Below are positions 26,306 to 35,835 of a stretch of DNA of 64,000 nucleotides, piece by piece. Positions within the stretch are counted from its first letter, which is position 1. Each line of letters starts with the position of its first letter. The DNA is from Herbidospora mongoliensis. Lineage in GTDB: Bacteria > Actinomycetota > Actinomycetes > Streptosporangiales > Streptosporangiaceae. The translations under genes were made by a program, and so were the position numbers. The notes under the pieces were generated by a model. It did no database searches. It was not told where the DNA came from and saw only the letters and a program-made list of their open reading frames with translations. The DNA lies in contig NZ_BBXD01000010.1 of assembly GCF_001570545.1 (NCBI RefSeq), positions 1-64,000 of the forward strand. Direction: 5' to 3'.

Positions 26306-27567
26306 CGAGCGAGTCCCGGGGCATGCAGGGCCTCGATTCGGGGCAACTCCTGCTGATCTGCGCCGGGGGCATGCTCGCGGTGGCCGGCATCTCCCACACC
26401 GCCGCCGTCGAACTGGTCGCCCCCCACGTGGCGATCGGGTTCGGCGCGCTGATCGCGTGCGGCGAGCTGGCCCGGCTGACCATGCCGGGCAACCGCGAGG
26501 TCGCCCCGATCAGCACCGCCGCCGCGTTCGGCTACGCGCTGCTGCTCTACGTGGGCGGGGTGCCCGCGACCCACTCCGCGCTGCAGGTCGTCGCGGTCAC
26601 GGCCGTCGGCATGATCGCCGGCGGGCTGCCGCACCTGGCCGTCGGCCGGGCGCCCCGGCTCGACGCGCTGGCCCGGAGGCTCATCTGCGCGTCGCTGCTG
26701 GCGTTCGCCTTCCGGCCGTTCGCCGACGTTTTGCGCCCGTCGCCGGGTGGCGCCTGGTGGGTCGCGCTGCTGGTGATGGTGGTGCTCATCGGGTTGGCCC
26801 TTGCCGTCGACGTCGTGGTGGCCGGCCTGCTGCGGGCCGAGCAGGTCCGCACCGCCTTCTCCGTCGCCGTACGCGACGAGGCGCGGATGGCCGCGCCGCT
26901 CAGCGCCGCCGTGTCGGCCAGCGGCATCCTGCTCGCGCTCGCCCTGCACAGCATGGAGCTGACCGCCCTGCTGGCCTTCGCCGCGCCGCTGCTCGTCACC
27001 CAGGTGGCCTTCCGCAAATACGCCGGCATCCGGGCGACGTACCTGCAGACGATCCGCGCGCTCGCCCGGGTCACCGAGGTCGGCGGCTACGTCGAACCCG
27101 GCCACTCGCGCCGGGTCAGCCGCCTGGCCGTGGCCATCGGCCGCGACCTCGGCATGGCCGAGCCCGAGCTCCTCGAACTCGAGTACGCCGCCCTCATGCA
27201 CGACATCGGACAACTCAGCCTCACCGACCCGATCCCCGGCGGTGCGACCGTGCTGACCGACCCCGGGCAGGCCCGCCGGATCGCCGAACTCGGCGCCGAG
27301 GTCATCCGCAAGACCGGGGTGCTGAACCAGGTCGCCGACATCGTGCGCCGCCAGTGCGACCCCCTCGACGAGCGCCCGCCGCTGGCCAGCCGCATCATCC
27401 GGGCCGCCAACGCCTACGACGACCTGGTCAGCGGTTCCACCAACCGCGACCGCGCGGCCGCCGCACTCGAACGGCTGCGGCTGGACGGAGGGGCCCAATA
27501 CGACCCCGATGTGGTCGAGGCGATGGCGACCGTCATCGACCGTCTCGTTCCGGTCAATCGGCTCTGA
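26302..27567 (+). CDS. membrane protein with degenerate HD-GYP-like domain
   Basis: A 421-residue paralogue of the preceding gene with the same plan: hydrophobic N-terminal half, then an HD domain (about 240-410). It keeps PGHSRRVSRLAVAIG and the HD pair in LMHDIGQLSL but lacks the HHHExxDGxGYP signature; that place reads VRRQCDPLDERPP. ANAYDDLVSGS is retained. It may be catalytically altered or regulatory. The four-base overlap (ATGA) means coupled translation, so the two probably act together, perhaps as a heteromer (inference). Confidence 0.8.
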   Translation: MTSESRGMQGLDSGQLLLICAGGMLAVAGISHTAAVELVAPHVAIGFGALIACGELARLTMPGNREVAPISTAAAFGYALLLYVGGVPATHSALQVVAVTAVGMIAGGLPHLAVGRAPRLDALARRLICASLLAFAFRPFADVLRPSPGGAWWVALLVMVVLIGLALAVDVVVAGLLRAEQVRTAFSVAVRDEARMAAPLSAAVSASGILLALALHSMELTALLAFAAPLLVTQVAFRKYAGIRATYLQTIRALARVTEVGGYVEPGHSRRVSRLAVAIGRDLGMAEPELLELEYAALMHDIGQLSLTDPIPGGATVLTDPGQARRIAELGAEVIRKTGVLNQVADIVRRQCDPLDERPPLASRIIRAANAYDDLVSGSTNRDRAAAALERLRLDGGAQYDPDVVEAMATVIDRLVPVNRL

Positions 27568-27655
27568 CAATTGTGGGCTTCCTACAGTTTGAGCCGTGAC
27601 GATCAGTGCTCATGGGTGCACGGCCAGGGACGATCCGGGTCGTAGGGTTGGCTGC

Positions 27656-28987
27656 GTGTTCGAGTCAGTCTTGGTCGCCAATCGCGGCGAAATCGCCCGC
27701 AGGATCATCCGGACCCTCAATGAGATGGGGATCAGATCGATCGCCGTCCACTCCGAGGCCGATGCCGACCTGCCCTTCGTCCGTGAAGCCAGTGAGTCGG
27801 TGAACATCGGCCCGGCCAACCCGGCGCACAGTTACCTCGACCAGGCCCAGGTCCTGGCGGCCGCCCGCGCCACCGGCGCCGAGGCGATCCACCCCGGCTA
27901 CGGCTTCTTCTCCGAGAACGCCGAGTTCGCCCGCGCCGTCGTGGCCGCCGGGCTGACGTGGATCGGGCCCTCGCCCGAGGCCATCGTCCAGATGGGCGAC
28001 AAGATCAACGCCCGGAACCTGATGGAGGCCGCCGGTGTGCCGGTCGCCGCAGGCACCCGGGAACCCGTCACCACGATCGAGGAGGCCACCAAGGCCGCCG
28101 CGAAGATCGGCTACCCGGTCATGGTGAAGACCGCCGGTGGCGGCGGTGGCATCGGCATGGGCGTCGCCCATGCGGAAGACGGCCTCGCCAAGGCCTTCGA
28201 CCAGGCCACCCGCGCGGCCGCCCGTTTCGGCGGCACGGCCGCGATCCTCCTCGAGCGCTACATCGAGCGCGCCCGCCACGTCGAGGTGCAGATCCTCGGC
28301 CTCAACGACGGCCGGGTGCTGGCCCTCGGCGAGCGCGACTGCTCGGTGCAGCGCCGCCACCAGAAGGTCGTCGAGGAGTCGCCGTCCCCGGGCATCACCC
28401 CCGAGCTGCGCGACCGCATGCTCGCGGCGGCGGCCCGCGCGGGCGCGGCGGTCAACTACCGGGGCGCCGGCACCGTCGAGTGCCTCGTCGACGCCGACGC
28501 CCAGGACTTCGTGTTCCTGGAGATGAACACCCGCCTCCAGGTCGAACACCCGGTCACCGAGCTCGTCACCGGCGTCGACCTGGTCGCCGCCCAGCTCCGC
28601 ATCGCCGCCGGGGAAGACGTCGAGATCGACGCCGTCCCGCGCGGCCACGCCATCGAGTTCCGGGTGTACGCCGAAGACCCCAAGCGCTTCCTGCCCGGCC
28701 CCGGCCACATCACCGTGTGGGTGGAGCCGTCCGGCGAGGGTGTCCGCGTCGACTCGGGCTACGAGGCCGGCAACACGGTCACCCCCTTCTACGACCCGCT
28801 GATGGCCAAGCTCTGCGTCTACGGCGCCACCCGCGCCGAAGCGGTCGAGCGCGCCAGGGCCGCGGTGGCGGGATTCGCGATCACCGGGCCGAAGCACAAC
28901 CTGCCGTTCTGCGCCGAACTCCTCGACCACCCCGAGTTCGTCAGCGGCGACTATGACACCGGCCTGGTGTCCCGCATGAGATCGTGA
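27656..28987 (+). CDS. accC: biotin carboxylase (acetyl/acyl-CoA carboxylase subunit)
   Basis: A 443-residue ATP-grasp biotin carboxylase that carboxylates biotin on a carrier protein with ATP and bicarbonate. Visible are ANRGEIARRIIR, HPGYGFFSENAEFA, the Gly-rich VKTAGGGGGIGMG (slightly changed from KAxxGGGGRGM), ERYIERARHVEVQILG, ERDCSVQRRHQKVVEESPSP and EMNTRLQVEHPVTE. The GTG at 27656 is taken as start because family homology begins there. The adjoining 69-residue carrier gene completes the BC-BCCP pair; no carboxyltransferase is in the window. Confidence 0.92.
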   Translation: MFESVLVANRGEIARRIIRTLNEMGIRSIAVHSEADADLPFVREASESVNIGPANPAHSYLDQAQVLAAARATGAEAIHPGYGFFSENAEFARAVVAAGLTWIGPSPEAIVQMGDKINARNLMEAAGVPVAAGTREPVTTIEEATKAAAKIGYPVMVKTAGGGGGIGMGVAHAEDGLAKAFDQATRAAARFGGTAAILLERYIERARHVEVQILGLNDGRVLALGERDCSVQRRHQKVVEESPSPGITPELRDRMLAAAARAGAAVNYRGAGTVECLVDADAQDFVFLEMNTRLQVEHPVTELVTGVDLVAAQLRIAAGEDVEIDAVPRGHAIEFRVYAEDPKRFLPGPGHITVWVEPSGEGVRVDSGYEAGNTVTPFYDPLMAKLCVYGATRAEAVERARAAVAGFAITGPKHNLPFCAELLDHPEFVSGDYDTGLVSRMRS

Positions 28988-29020
28988 TCGGGAACGACTG
29001 AGGCTTGATGGGAGACAGTG

Positions 29021-29230
29021 GTGGCTGAGATACGCGCGGAGATGGTGGCGAACGTCTGGAAGGTCGTCGTCGCCGAAGGTGAGACGGTGTCCGAGGGAGA
29101 CACCCTGGTCATCTTGGAGTCCATGAAGATGGAGATCCCGGTCATCGCGGAAGACGACGGCGTGGTTCAGCTCAAGGTCGCCGAGGGCGACGTCGTCCAG
29201 GAGGGCGACCTGATCGCCGTCATCGGATAG
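29021..29230 (+). CDS. stand-alone biotin carboxyl carrier protein
   Basis: A 69-residue biotinyl domain with the biotinylation motif ESMKME (Lys about residue 37) in a symmetric beta-barrel (EGETVSEGDTLVILES and EGDVVQEGDLIAVIG). It carries carboxybiotin between the upstream biotin carboxylase and a carboxyltransferase. GGGAGA lies 5 nt before the GTG at 29021. Such short single-domain carriers are typical of actinobacteria. It lies 33 nt after accC, in the same operon. Confidence 0.93.
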   Translation: MAEIRAEMVANVWKVVVAEGETVSEGDTLVILESMKMEIPVIAEDDGVVQLKVAEGDVVQEGDLIAVIG

Positions 29231-29231
29231 T

Positions 29232-29615
29232 TCAGCGAGTAGCGCGCGACAGGAACTTCTCGCGGTCGACCACGACCCGCTCGATCACGCCGGTGGCGAC
29301 GACCGAGCCGTCGAGGTGGGCCGCGGTGAAGGAGAAGACCAGGCGGCGCCCCTCGACCTCGACCAGTTCGGCCGAGACCTCGACGTGGGCGCCCAGCCCG
29401 CTGGCGGCCAGATGCCGCAGCTCGACCCGCACCCCGACCGAGGTCTGCTCCGGCGTCAGCTGACCGCCGATCGCCTCGCAGGTGAGCCCTTCGGCGAACG
29501 CCAGTAGCCTCGGCGTGCCCAGCACGGGCAGGTCGCCGCTGCCGAGCACCTCAGCGGTGTCACTCTTCTCCACCATGATCGATCGGTTGGCCCGCAGTCC
29601 GGGTGTCAGCGCCAT
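29232..29615 (-). CDS. hotdog thioesterase, fluoroacetyl-CoA thioesterase (FlK)-like
   Basis: A 127-residue single hotdog domain. The N-terminal segment [24 protein letters not shown] and the later RHLAAS have the Thr/Glu/His pattern seen in FlK-type thioesterases. True substrates of these housekeeping relatives are not known; an acyl-CoA is likely. It converges on the biotin carrier gene with a 1-nt gap and is divergent from bsaP (48 nt). Confidence 0.8.
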   Translation of the reverse strand: MALTPGLRANRSIMVEKSDTAEVLGSGDLPVLGTPRLLAFAEGLTCEAIGGQLTPEQTSVGVRVELRHLAASGLGAHVEVSAELVEVEGRRLVFSFTAAHLDGSVVATGVIERVVVDREKFLSRATR

Positions 29616-29663
29616 GGTGGGATGCTAGTAGTTCGACCATCGCAATCAATCGGAAGGCAAGAC

Positions 29664-29846
29664 GTGGACCTTTACTGCGACCACTGCGGGGGCCTTTCGG
29701 ATGACGGCGACCACGGGTCCTGTCAGGGCGCTCGCGCGATGGAGCCGCCGCGCTACTGCGCCAAGTGCCGCCGCCGCATGACGGTCCAGGTGACCCCCAC
29801 CGGCTGGTCGGCCCGCTGCTCACAGCACGGGCTCACCGCAGCCTGA
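29664..29846 (+). CDS. bsaP: biotin synthase auxiliary protein BsaP-like zinc-ribbon protein
   Basis: A 60-residue Cys-rich protein: YCDHCGG, a middle Cys in DHGSCQGAR, then [12 protein letters not shown] and a closing ARCSQHG. The [26 protein letters not shown] pattern matches the small actinobacterial proteins (Rv1590 type) that biotin synthases of this phylum need as a partner, probably in Fe-S cluster handling. GGAAGG lies 6 nt before the GTG. Here it stands about 3.5 kb from bioB rather than next to it. The assignment rests on recalled family pattern, so moderately sure. Confidence 0.72.
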   Translation: MDLYCDHCGGLSDDGDHGSCQGARAMEPPRYCAKCRRRMTVQVTPTGWSARCSQHGLTAA

Positions 29847-29985
29847 ACGTCGGCTGAACCAAACCTCTGTTCTGACCGTTATGGTGAGTGATTCCTGGGA
29901 GATCTGGGCTTACCGGCCGATTGTGCCGGTGACCGCTAGACTTCCGGCACGACAGTGGTCAGTGACATAGGGGGTATCCGGGGGC

Positions 29986-31623
29986 ATGGTTGCCCAAGGG
30001 ACGACGCTGGCCGGGCGCTACCGATTGGACCAGCGCATCGGCGCTGGCGGTATGGGCGAGGTGTGGCGCGGGGAAGACACCGTCCTCGCGCGTACGGTCG
30101 CTGTCAAGGTGCTGCTTCCGGGCCGCCTCGACGACCCCGGGTTCGGGGCGCGCTTCCAGGGTGAGGCGCGGGCCATGGCCCTCATCAACCACCCTGGTGT
30201 GGTCGACGTCTACGACTACGGCGTCACCGACGTCCCCGGCGACGGGCCGACCGCCTACCTGGTGATGAAGTTCGTCGACGGTGAGCCGCTCGACGGGTTG
30301 CTCCAGCGGATAGGCCGGATCCGGCCCGAAGCCGTGATGGAGCTCATCGGGCAGGCCGCGGCGGCGATCCAGGCCGTCCACGACCGGGGCATCGTCCACC
30401 GTGACGTGAAGCCGGGCAACCTGCTGGTGCAGGTCGACGGCACGCTCGTGCTCACCGACTTCGGCATCGCGCGCTCCGACGCGGCGAGCCGGCTGACCGA
30501 CGCGGGCATGGTGCTCGGCACCGCCGCCTACTGCGCGCCCGAACAGGCCGAGGGCGAGCCGGTGACCCCGGCGGTCGACATCTACGCGCTCGGCGTGGTC
30601 GCCTACGAGTGCCTGGCCGGCCGCCGCCCGTTCGACGGCGACACCCCGGTCACGATCGCGCTCAAGCACATCCGCGAGCAGCCGCCGCCGCTGCCGGCCG
30701 ACATCCCGCCGCACATCCGCCACGTGGTGGAACGCGCGCTGTCCAAGTCGGCGGCCGACCGATGGCCGTCCGCGATGGCGATGAGCCAGGCGGCCCGCCA
30801 GGCCGCCAACCCGAACGCCTCCCTGACCCAGCCCAACCCGGCCCAGCCCGCTTCCGGCGTGTTCCCGAAGACGGGCGACTGGTATGAGCCCCCAGCTACG
30901 GGGGCCTACGCGGCCACCGGCGCCTACCCGGCGACGGGCAACTTTCCGGCCACCGGCAGCTACCGCACGACCGCGGCCACGCCCGAGACCGCGGCCGCCG
31001 GCCCGGGTGGACGGCGCAAGCGGAACAACAGCAAGCGCGGTCTGACGATCGTCGCCATCGTGGCGGGAGTGTTCGCATCGGTCGGCGTCGGCTGGGCGGG
31101 CGTGAACATGCTGAACGACAGCGGCGAAGCCCAGACGCCGCCCAGAGGACACACGTCGAACGTCGCGGAAGTGACGACCCCCACTCCGAGCCCGACCAAA
31201 ACGACGAGGAAGCCTAGGCCGACGCCGACCATCTCCAAGCCGGAGGTGAGCGAGGAGCCGTCCGAGGAGCCCTCGGAGGAGCCGTCGCCGACGCCGACCC
31301 CCACCCCGAAGCCGTCGAAGCCGCCGGTGAAGCCGTCGCCCTCTCCGACCAAGGAGACGAAGGCGGTGCCGCAGCTCTGGAAGAAGTCCGCCCAGGCGGC
31401 CGAGGCGTCGCTGCTCCAGGCCGGGTTCGCGGGGAACTTCCAGATCACCGGTGACACCGGCCTGGGCTGTTCGGAGGTCTTCCGGCAGGACCCGAAGGCT
31501 TCGGTGCAGGCGCCGGTCGGGTCGACGGTGACCGTGTATGTGAAGCGGGTGCCCTGTCCGGCGGCTTCTCCGTCGCCCTCTCCGTCGCCCTCCGCGGCGT
31601 CGTCGGGCGGGACCACGGGCTAG
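29986..31623 (+). CDS. serine/threonine protein kinase with PASTA-like domain
   Basis: A 545-residue transmembrane Hanks-type kinase: catalytic domain (about 10-275) with GAGGMGEVWRG, AVKVL, HRDVKPGNLL and DFGIA; a Thr/Pro/Ala juxtamembrane linker containing repeated ATGAY/ATGNF units; one membrane helix (about residue 355-375, GLTIVAIVAGVFASVGVGW); an extracellular Pro/Glu/Ser/Thr-rich stalk and a single PASTA-like domain (about 460-522), then a Pro-Ser tail. It is like PknB-family sensors of cell-wall fragments but with one PASTA unit rather than three or four. Targets unknown. Confidence 0.9.
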   Translation: MVAQGTTLAGRYRLDQRIGAGGMGEVWRGEDTVLARTVAVKVLLPGRLDDPGFGARFQGEARAMALINHPGVVDVYDYGVTDVPGDGPTAYLVMKFVDGEPLDGLLQRIGRIRPEAVMELIGQAAAAIQAVHDRGIVHRDVKPGNLLVQVDGTLVLTDFGIARSDAASRLTDAGMVLGTAAYCAPEQAEGEPVTPAVDIYALGVVAYECLAGRRPFDGDTPVTIALKHIREQPPPLPADIPPHIRHVVERALSKSAADRWPSAMAMSQAARQAANPNASLTQPNPAQPASGVFPKTGDWYEPPATGAYAATGAYPATGNFPATGSYRTTAATPETAAAGPGGRRKRNNSKRGLTIVAIVAGVFASVGVGWAGVNMLNDSGEAQTPPRGHTSNVAEVTTPTPSPTKTTRKPRPTPTISKPEVSEEPSEEPSEEPSPTPTPTPKPSKPPVKPSPSPTKETKAVPQLWKKSAQAAEASLLQAGFAGNFQITGDTGLGCSEVFRQDPKASVQAPVGSTVTVYVKRVPCPAASPSPSPSPSAASSGGTTG

Positions 31624-31633
31624 GCGAGATGGC

Positions 31634-31659
31634 GGCGACGGCTTATCAGTGCCGTCGCC
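31634..31659. terminator. bidirectional terminator
   Basis: A 9-bp stem GGCGACGGC/GCCGTCGCC with an 8-nt loop between the converging kinase and ThDP-enzyme genes. Confidence 0.7.
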
Positions 31660-31676
31660 CCCTTCGTCTGCCGGCT

Positions 31677-33311
31677 TCAGACGCCCGTCGTGTTGCGCGG
31701 GTAGGCGATCTCGGGGTCGGTGGCGATGTTCACCATGTAGGGCACGCCCGAGTCGAACGCCCGCTTCAGCGCCGGGCCGATCTCGCTGGGCTTGGTGACG
31801 AGTTCGCCGCCTCCGCCGAGCGCGGTGACGACCTGGTCGTAGCGGCACTGGGGCTGGAGGTCGGCGGCGACGTCATAGCCGTACAACATCTGCATGGGGT
31901 GTTTCTCCAGGCCCCACATGCCGTTGTTGCCGCAGATCATGACGACGGGCAGGTTGTGGCGGACGAGCGTGTCGACGTCCATCAGCGAGAAGCCGGCGGC
32001 GCCGTCGCCGAGCAGCAGCACGACCTGGGACGACGGGCGGGCCAGCCGCGCGGCGATCGAGTAGCCGAGACCGGTGCCCAGGCAGCCGTAGGGGCCGGGG
32101 TCGAGCCAGTTGCCGGGGCGCCTGGGTTCGACGTATTTGCCGGCGTAGGAGACGAAGTCGCCGCCGTCGCCGATGACTACGGCGTCGTCGGCCAGCTGCC
32201 GGTTGAGCTCGCCGTAGATGCGCATCGGGTGGATCGGGTCGCTGTCGGCGGACAGCAGCTCGGCGTCTCCGATGATGGCCGCCGCCGTGGCTTCGGCCAG
32301 CTTGGTCGTCCAGTCGGCGCGCGGCTTGACGCTCGCGGTGCGGCACGCGGCGGCCAGACCCCAGAACAGCAGCGACAGGTCACCGGCGGCCGAACCGGCG
32401 AGGCCGGTGTGGGTGGCGAGCTGGGAGGCGGCGTCGGCCAGGTGGACGACCCGGGCCAGCGGCGCTCCGTCCTTGCCGCCGAACCAGCCGTAGTTGAGCC
32501 GGAAGTCGAGCGGGGTGCCGGCCACGATGACCAGGTCGGCCTGTGAGAACGCCAGGCCGCGCGCCCGGGTGACCAGCAGTTCGTGGCCCGACGGCAGGAT
32601 GCCCCGGCCCTGGCCGTTGGGCACCACCGGCAGGCGGAACTCCTCGGCGAAGTCGCGGGCGGCCTCTTCCGCGCGGTCCATCCACACGTCGGAGCCGATC
32701 ACCAGCATCGGACGCTCCGCCTCGGCGATCAACGCGGCGATGGCGGCCAGATGGTCGGTGTCGGGCTCCAGCGGGGACGGCGCGAGCGTCTCGGTCTCGG
32801 CCGAGGGGGAGGGCGCGAACAGGTGGTCCATGTAGAAGTCGAGGAACACCGGGCCCCGGTGGGGGGCGAGCGCGGTGCGGAAGGCCATCTCGACGTCCTG
32901 GCCGATCGAGTCGGCGCCAGAACCGGTGAACGCGAGCTTGGTGATCGAGTCGAACAGCGGCGGGTGGTCCATCTCCTGGAGCGCGCCAGAACCCCAGCGT
33001 GACTGCGGGGCCCGGCCGCCGAGGATCACGACCGGACTGCCGTTGAAGTGGGCGGTCGCCACGCCCGACACCCCGTTGGTGATGCCGGGCCCGGCCGTGA
33101 GCACCGCCAGGCCCGGTTTGCGGGTGAGCCGCGCCGTCGCCTCCGCGGCGAAGACGGCGCTCTGCTCATGGCGTACGTCGAGGATGCGCATGTCTTCGTG
33201 GACCGCGCCGTCGTAGAGGGGGAAGACGTGGCCACCGGACAGGGTGAACATCGTCTCGACGCCGTATGCCTTGGAGACGCCGACAGCGACGTCGCCCGCG
33301 TGCTTGCTCAT
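31677..33311 (-). CDS. thiamine-diphosphate enzyme, acetolactate synthase large-subunit-like
   Basis: A 544-residue three-domain ThDP enzyme. The N-terminal PYR domain carries the catalytic Glu in VRHEQSAVFAAEA, a middle domain spans about 190-330, and the C-terminal PP domain has the ThDP/Mg motif GDGAAGFSLMDVDTLVRHN...GNN. The family includes acetolactate synthase, oxalyl-CoA decarboxylase and glyoxylate carboligase. No small regulatory subunit gene follows, so it may be a catabolic or specialised relative. It is upstream-separated from bioB by 76 nt on the same strand. Confidence 0.82.
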   Translation of the reverse strand: MSKHAGDVAVGVSKAYGVETMFTLSGGHVFPLYDGAVHEDMRILDVRHEQSAVFAAEATARLTRKPGLAVLTAGPGITNGVSGVATAHFNGSPVVILGGRAPQSRWGSGALQEMDHPPLFDSITKLAFTGSGADSIGQDVEMAFRTALAPHRGPVFLDFYMDHLFAPSPSAETETLAPSPLEPDTDHLAAIAALIAEAERPMLVIGSDVWMDRAEEAARDFAEEFRLPVVPNGQGRGILPSGHELLVTRARGLAFSQADLVIVAGTPLDFRLNYGWFGGKDGAPLARVVHLADAASQLATHTGLAGSAAGDLSLLFWGLAAACRTASVKPRADWTTKLAEATAAAIIGDAELLSADSDPIHPMRIYGELNRQLADDAVVIGDGGDFVSYAGKYVEPRRPGNWLDPGPYGCLGTGLGYSIAARLARPSSQVVLLLGDGAAGFSLMDVDTLVRHNLPVVMICGNNGMWGLEKHPMQMLYGYDVAADLQPQCRYDQVVTALGGGGELVTKPSEIGPALKRAFDSGVPYMVNIATDPEIAYPRNTTGV

Positions 33312-33387
33312 TCGTGAAAACCTACCAGTCGGTTAACTAGTGGGAACTACGAGCTGCCCTGGCCGCGGGCGAACGAACCTTCCTCGT

Positions 33388-34380
33388 CTAAAGCGTCTGG
33401 GACAGGGCCTTGATCGGCATCTTCAGGTCGGTCAGCAGAGCCAGATCGTCGGCGGGGGAGCGGCCCAGGGTGGTCAGGTAGTTGCCCACGATGATCGCGT
33501 TGATGCCACCCATCATGCCCTCACGGGTGCCCAGGTCGCCAAGGGTCAATTCACGTCCGCCGGCGTACCGGAGGATGGTTCGCGGTAGTGCGAGGCGGAA
33601 GGTCGCGATTGTCTTCAGGGCCTCGGAGCCCTCGATGATCGGGTATTCGGCGAAGGGGGTGCCGGGACGGGGATTGAGGAAGTTGAGCGGGACCTCGTCG
33701 GGCTGGAGCTCACCGAGCTGCGCGGCGAACTCGGCGCGCTGCTCGACCGTCTCGCCCATGCCGATGATGCCGCCGCAGCACAGCTCCATGCCGGCTTCGC
33801 GGACCATCAGGCAGGTGTCCCAGCGCTCCTCCCACGTGTGGGTGGTGACCACGTGCTGGAAGTGGGACTGACAGGTCTCCAGGTTGTGGTTGTAGCGGTG
33901 CACCCCCATCTCGGCCAGCTCGTCGACCTGGGCCTGGGTGAGCATGCCGAGTGAGCAGGCCACGTTGATGTCGACGGCCTCCTTGATGGCCTTGACGCCT
34001 TCGCGCACCTGGTCCATCAGGCGCTTGTCGGGCCCGCGCACGGCCGCCACGATGCAGAACTCGGTCGCGCCGGTCTGGGCGGTCTCGACGGCGGCCTTCA
34101 CCAGCTCGTCGATGTCCAGCCAGATCGAGCGGACCGGGGAGGTGAACTGTCCCGACTGCGAGCAGAAGTGGCAGTCCTCCGGGCAGCCGCCGGTCTTGAG
34201 GGAGATGATCCCCTCGACCTCGACCTCAGGGCCGCACCATTTCATCCGCACCTCGTGGGCGAGGGCGAGGAGGTCGGGAAGGCTCTCGTCGGGAAGGTTC
34301 AGGCATTCGAGCGCCTGCTCCCGGGTCAAACCCCTGCCCTCGTCGAGCACCTGCGTTCTGGCGATCTCCAGGATGGTCAT
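33388..34380 (-). CDS. bioB: biotin synthase
   Basis: A 330-residue radical-SAM enzyme that inserts sulfur into dethiobiotin. The radical-SAM cluster motif CPEDCHFC is at about residue 66, and the auxiliary cluster region includes NVACSLG, YNHNLET and later FLNPRPGTP. It is the last gene of the bioF-regulator-bioD-bioB operon and overlaps bioD by four bases. Actinobacterial BioB proteins of this type are reported to need a BsaP partner; a candidate is at 29664. Confidence 0.95.
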   Translation of the reverse strand: MTILEIARTQVLDEGRGLTREQALECLNLPDESLPDLLALAHEVRMKWCGPEVEVEGIISLKTGGCPEDCHFCSQSGQFTSPVRSIWLDIDELVKAAVETAQTGATEFCIVAAVRGPDKRLMDQVREGVKAIKEAVDINVACSLGMLTQAQVDELAEMGVHRYNHNLETCQSHFQHVVTTHTWEERWDTCLMVREAGMELCCGGIIGMGETVEQRAEFAAQLGELQPDEVPLNFLNPRPGTPFAEYPIIEGSEALKTIATFRLALPRTILRYAGGRELTLGDLGTREGMMGGINAIIVGNYLTTLGRSPADDLALLTDLKMPIKALSQTL

Positions 34381-35099
34381 TGTGAAATCCTAAGGGCCGA
34401 TCGAAAAGCCGACGGGTCGAACGCGCCGCCCAAAGGGGCCCCTAGAGAAGCCCGCGCGATCTTGGCGAACGCCTCTCGCGGCAAAGACCCCGCATTTTCC
34501 GGTACGGCTCCCGCCAGCGGTCTGGCCGCCAGCATCTCCAGGTCGCCGACGTTGCAGCGTTCGGCCAGGTCGGGCTCCGCCGGCCACGACCCGATGACTA
34601 CCCCGGCCAGGTCGAGCCCGTGGTTGGCCATGGCCTCCAGCGTCAGCGCCGTGTGGTTCAGGGTGCCCAGGCCGGCCCGTGCCACGACCAGCACCTGGGC
34701 CTTCACCGCGTGGGCCAGGTCGGCGAGGGTGCCGCCTTCTTCGTCGAAACGTACGAGAAGACCACCCGCGCCCTCGACCACGACCAGCCGGTGGGATTCG
34801 GCGAGTTCGGTGATCCTCGCCGCCGCCTCCGTGAGGTCGAGCGTGTCAAGGCCGGACACCCGGGCCGCGGCGGCGGGGCTCAGCGGGTCGGGGTAGCGGG
34901 CGAACTCGAAGGTGTTCGTCGCGCCGGAGAGCCGGATCACCTCGTCGAGGTCACCCGGCTCGTCCTTCCGCACCCCGGTCTGGGCTGGTTTGACCACTGC
35001 GACCGGGCCGCCCCGCTCGATCGCCAATGCCGTCACGGCGGCCGTGACCACGGTCTTTCCGACACCGGTGTCGGTGCCGGTCACCACGAGAACGCTCAT
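34377..35099 (-). CDS. bioD: dethiobiotin synthetase
   Basis: A 240-residue P-loop ATPase closing the ureido ring of biotin from diaminopelargonic acid and CO2. The N-terminal [12 protein letters not shown] is the P-loop, followed by KPAQTG and [10 protein letters not shown]. It starts 10 nt after the GntR-type gene and overlaps bioB by four bases. The bioA gene needed for the preceding step is not in the window. Confidence 0.95.
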   Translation of the reverse strand: MSVLVVTGTDTGVGKTVVTAAVTALAIERGGPVAVVKPAQTGVRKDEPGDLDEVIRLSGATNTFEFARYPDPLSPAAAARVSGLDTLDLTEAAARITELAESHRLVVVEGAGGLLVRFDEEGGTLADLAHAVKAQVLVVARAGLGTLNHTALTLEAMANHGLDLAGVVIGSWPAEPDLAERCNVGDLEMLAARPLAGAVPENAGSLPREAFAKIARASLGAPLGGAFDPSAFRSALRISQ

Positions 35100-35109
35100 C
35101 CGGCCAAGA

Positions 35110-35835
35110 TTACGGAGTCGGACGGCGCAGACGGGTGACGAACTTGTAGCGGTCGCCCCGGTAGAGGGACTGGGCCCACTCGACCGGGTTGCCGTCGGCG
35201 TCGAAGGCGTGCCGGGTCAGCATCAGCATCGGCAGCCCGATGTCCACGCCGAGGACCTGCGAGTCGTAGGGCGTGGCCAGGATCGTCTCGATGATCTCCT
35301 CGGCATCGGTGAGCCGGACGCTGTAGGCGTTGTGGAGCGTCTCGTACAGGGAGGAGTGGCCCTCCATCTCCCGCCGCAGCCGTGGGAACCGCCGCGCCGA
35401 GAGATGGGTGGTGTCGATCGACATCGGCTCGCCGTTGGCCAGCCGCAGGCGGTGGATGCGCAGCACCCGGCCGCCGGGGTTGATGGCCAGCCGCCGCCCG
35501 AGCGCCTCGTCGGCGGTGATGTAGGAGATGTCGAGGATCTTGGTGTCGGGTTCGAGGCCGACGGTACGCAGGTCCTGCACATAAGAGGTGAGCTGGAGCA
35601 CCTGGGCGACCTTGGGCTGGGCGACGAAGGTGCCCTTGCCCTGGATGCGGATCAGGCGGCCTTCGACGACGAGTTCGGTCAGCGCCTGGCGTACCGTCGT
35701 GCGCGAGGTCTCGAAGCGCACCGCGAGGGTACGCTCGGGGGGCAGTGCACTCCCGGCGGGCAGGCTCTTGGTGAGCTCGAGCAGGCTACGTTTGACGTCG
35801 TAGTATTTCGGTACCCGGGGAGTGTCTTCGGTCAC
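35110..35835 (-). CDS. GntR/HutC-family regulator, DasR-like
   Basis: A 241-residue regulator: winged-helix DNA-binding domain (about 12-75; [39 protein letters not shown]) and a C-terminal UTRA ligand domain ([40 protein letters not shown]). Segment by segment it resembles DasR, the GlcNAc-phosphate-responsive regulator of Streptomyces. The GTG start overlaps the bioF stop by four bases (GTGA), and bioD follows 10 nt later, so it is inside the biotin operon. Whether it controls biotin, amino-sugar use or both is not known. Confidence 0.85.
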   Translation of the reverse strand: MTEDTPRVPKYYDVKRSLLELTKSLPAGSALPPERTLAVRFETSRTTVRQALTELVVEGRLIRIQGKGTFVAQPKVAQVLQLTSYVQDLRTVGLEPDTKILDISYITADEALGRRLAINPGGRVLRIHRLRLANGEPMSIDTTHLSARRFPRLRREMEGHSSLYETLHNAYSVRLTDAEEIIETILATPYDSQVLGVDIGLPMLMLTRHAFDADGNPVEWAQSLYRGDRYKFVTRLRRPTP

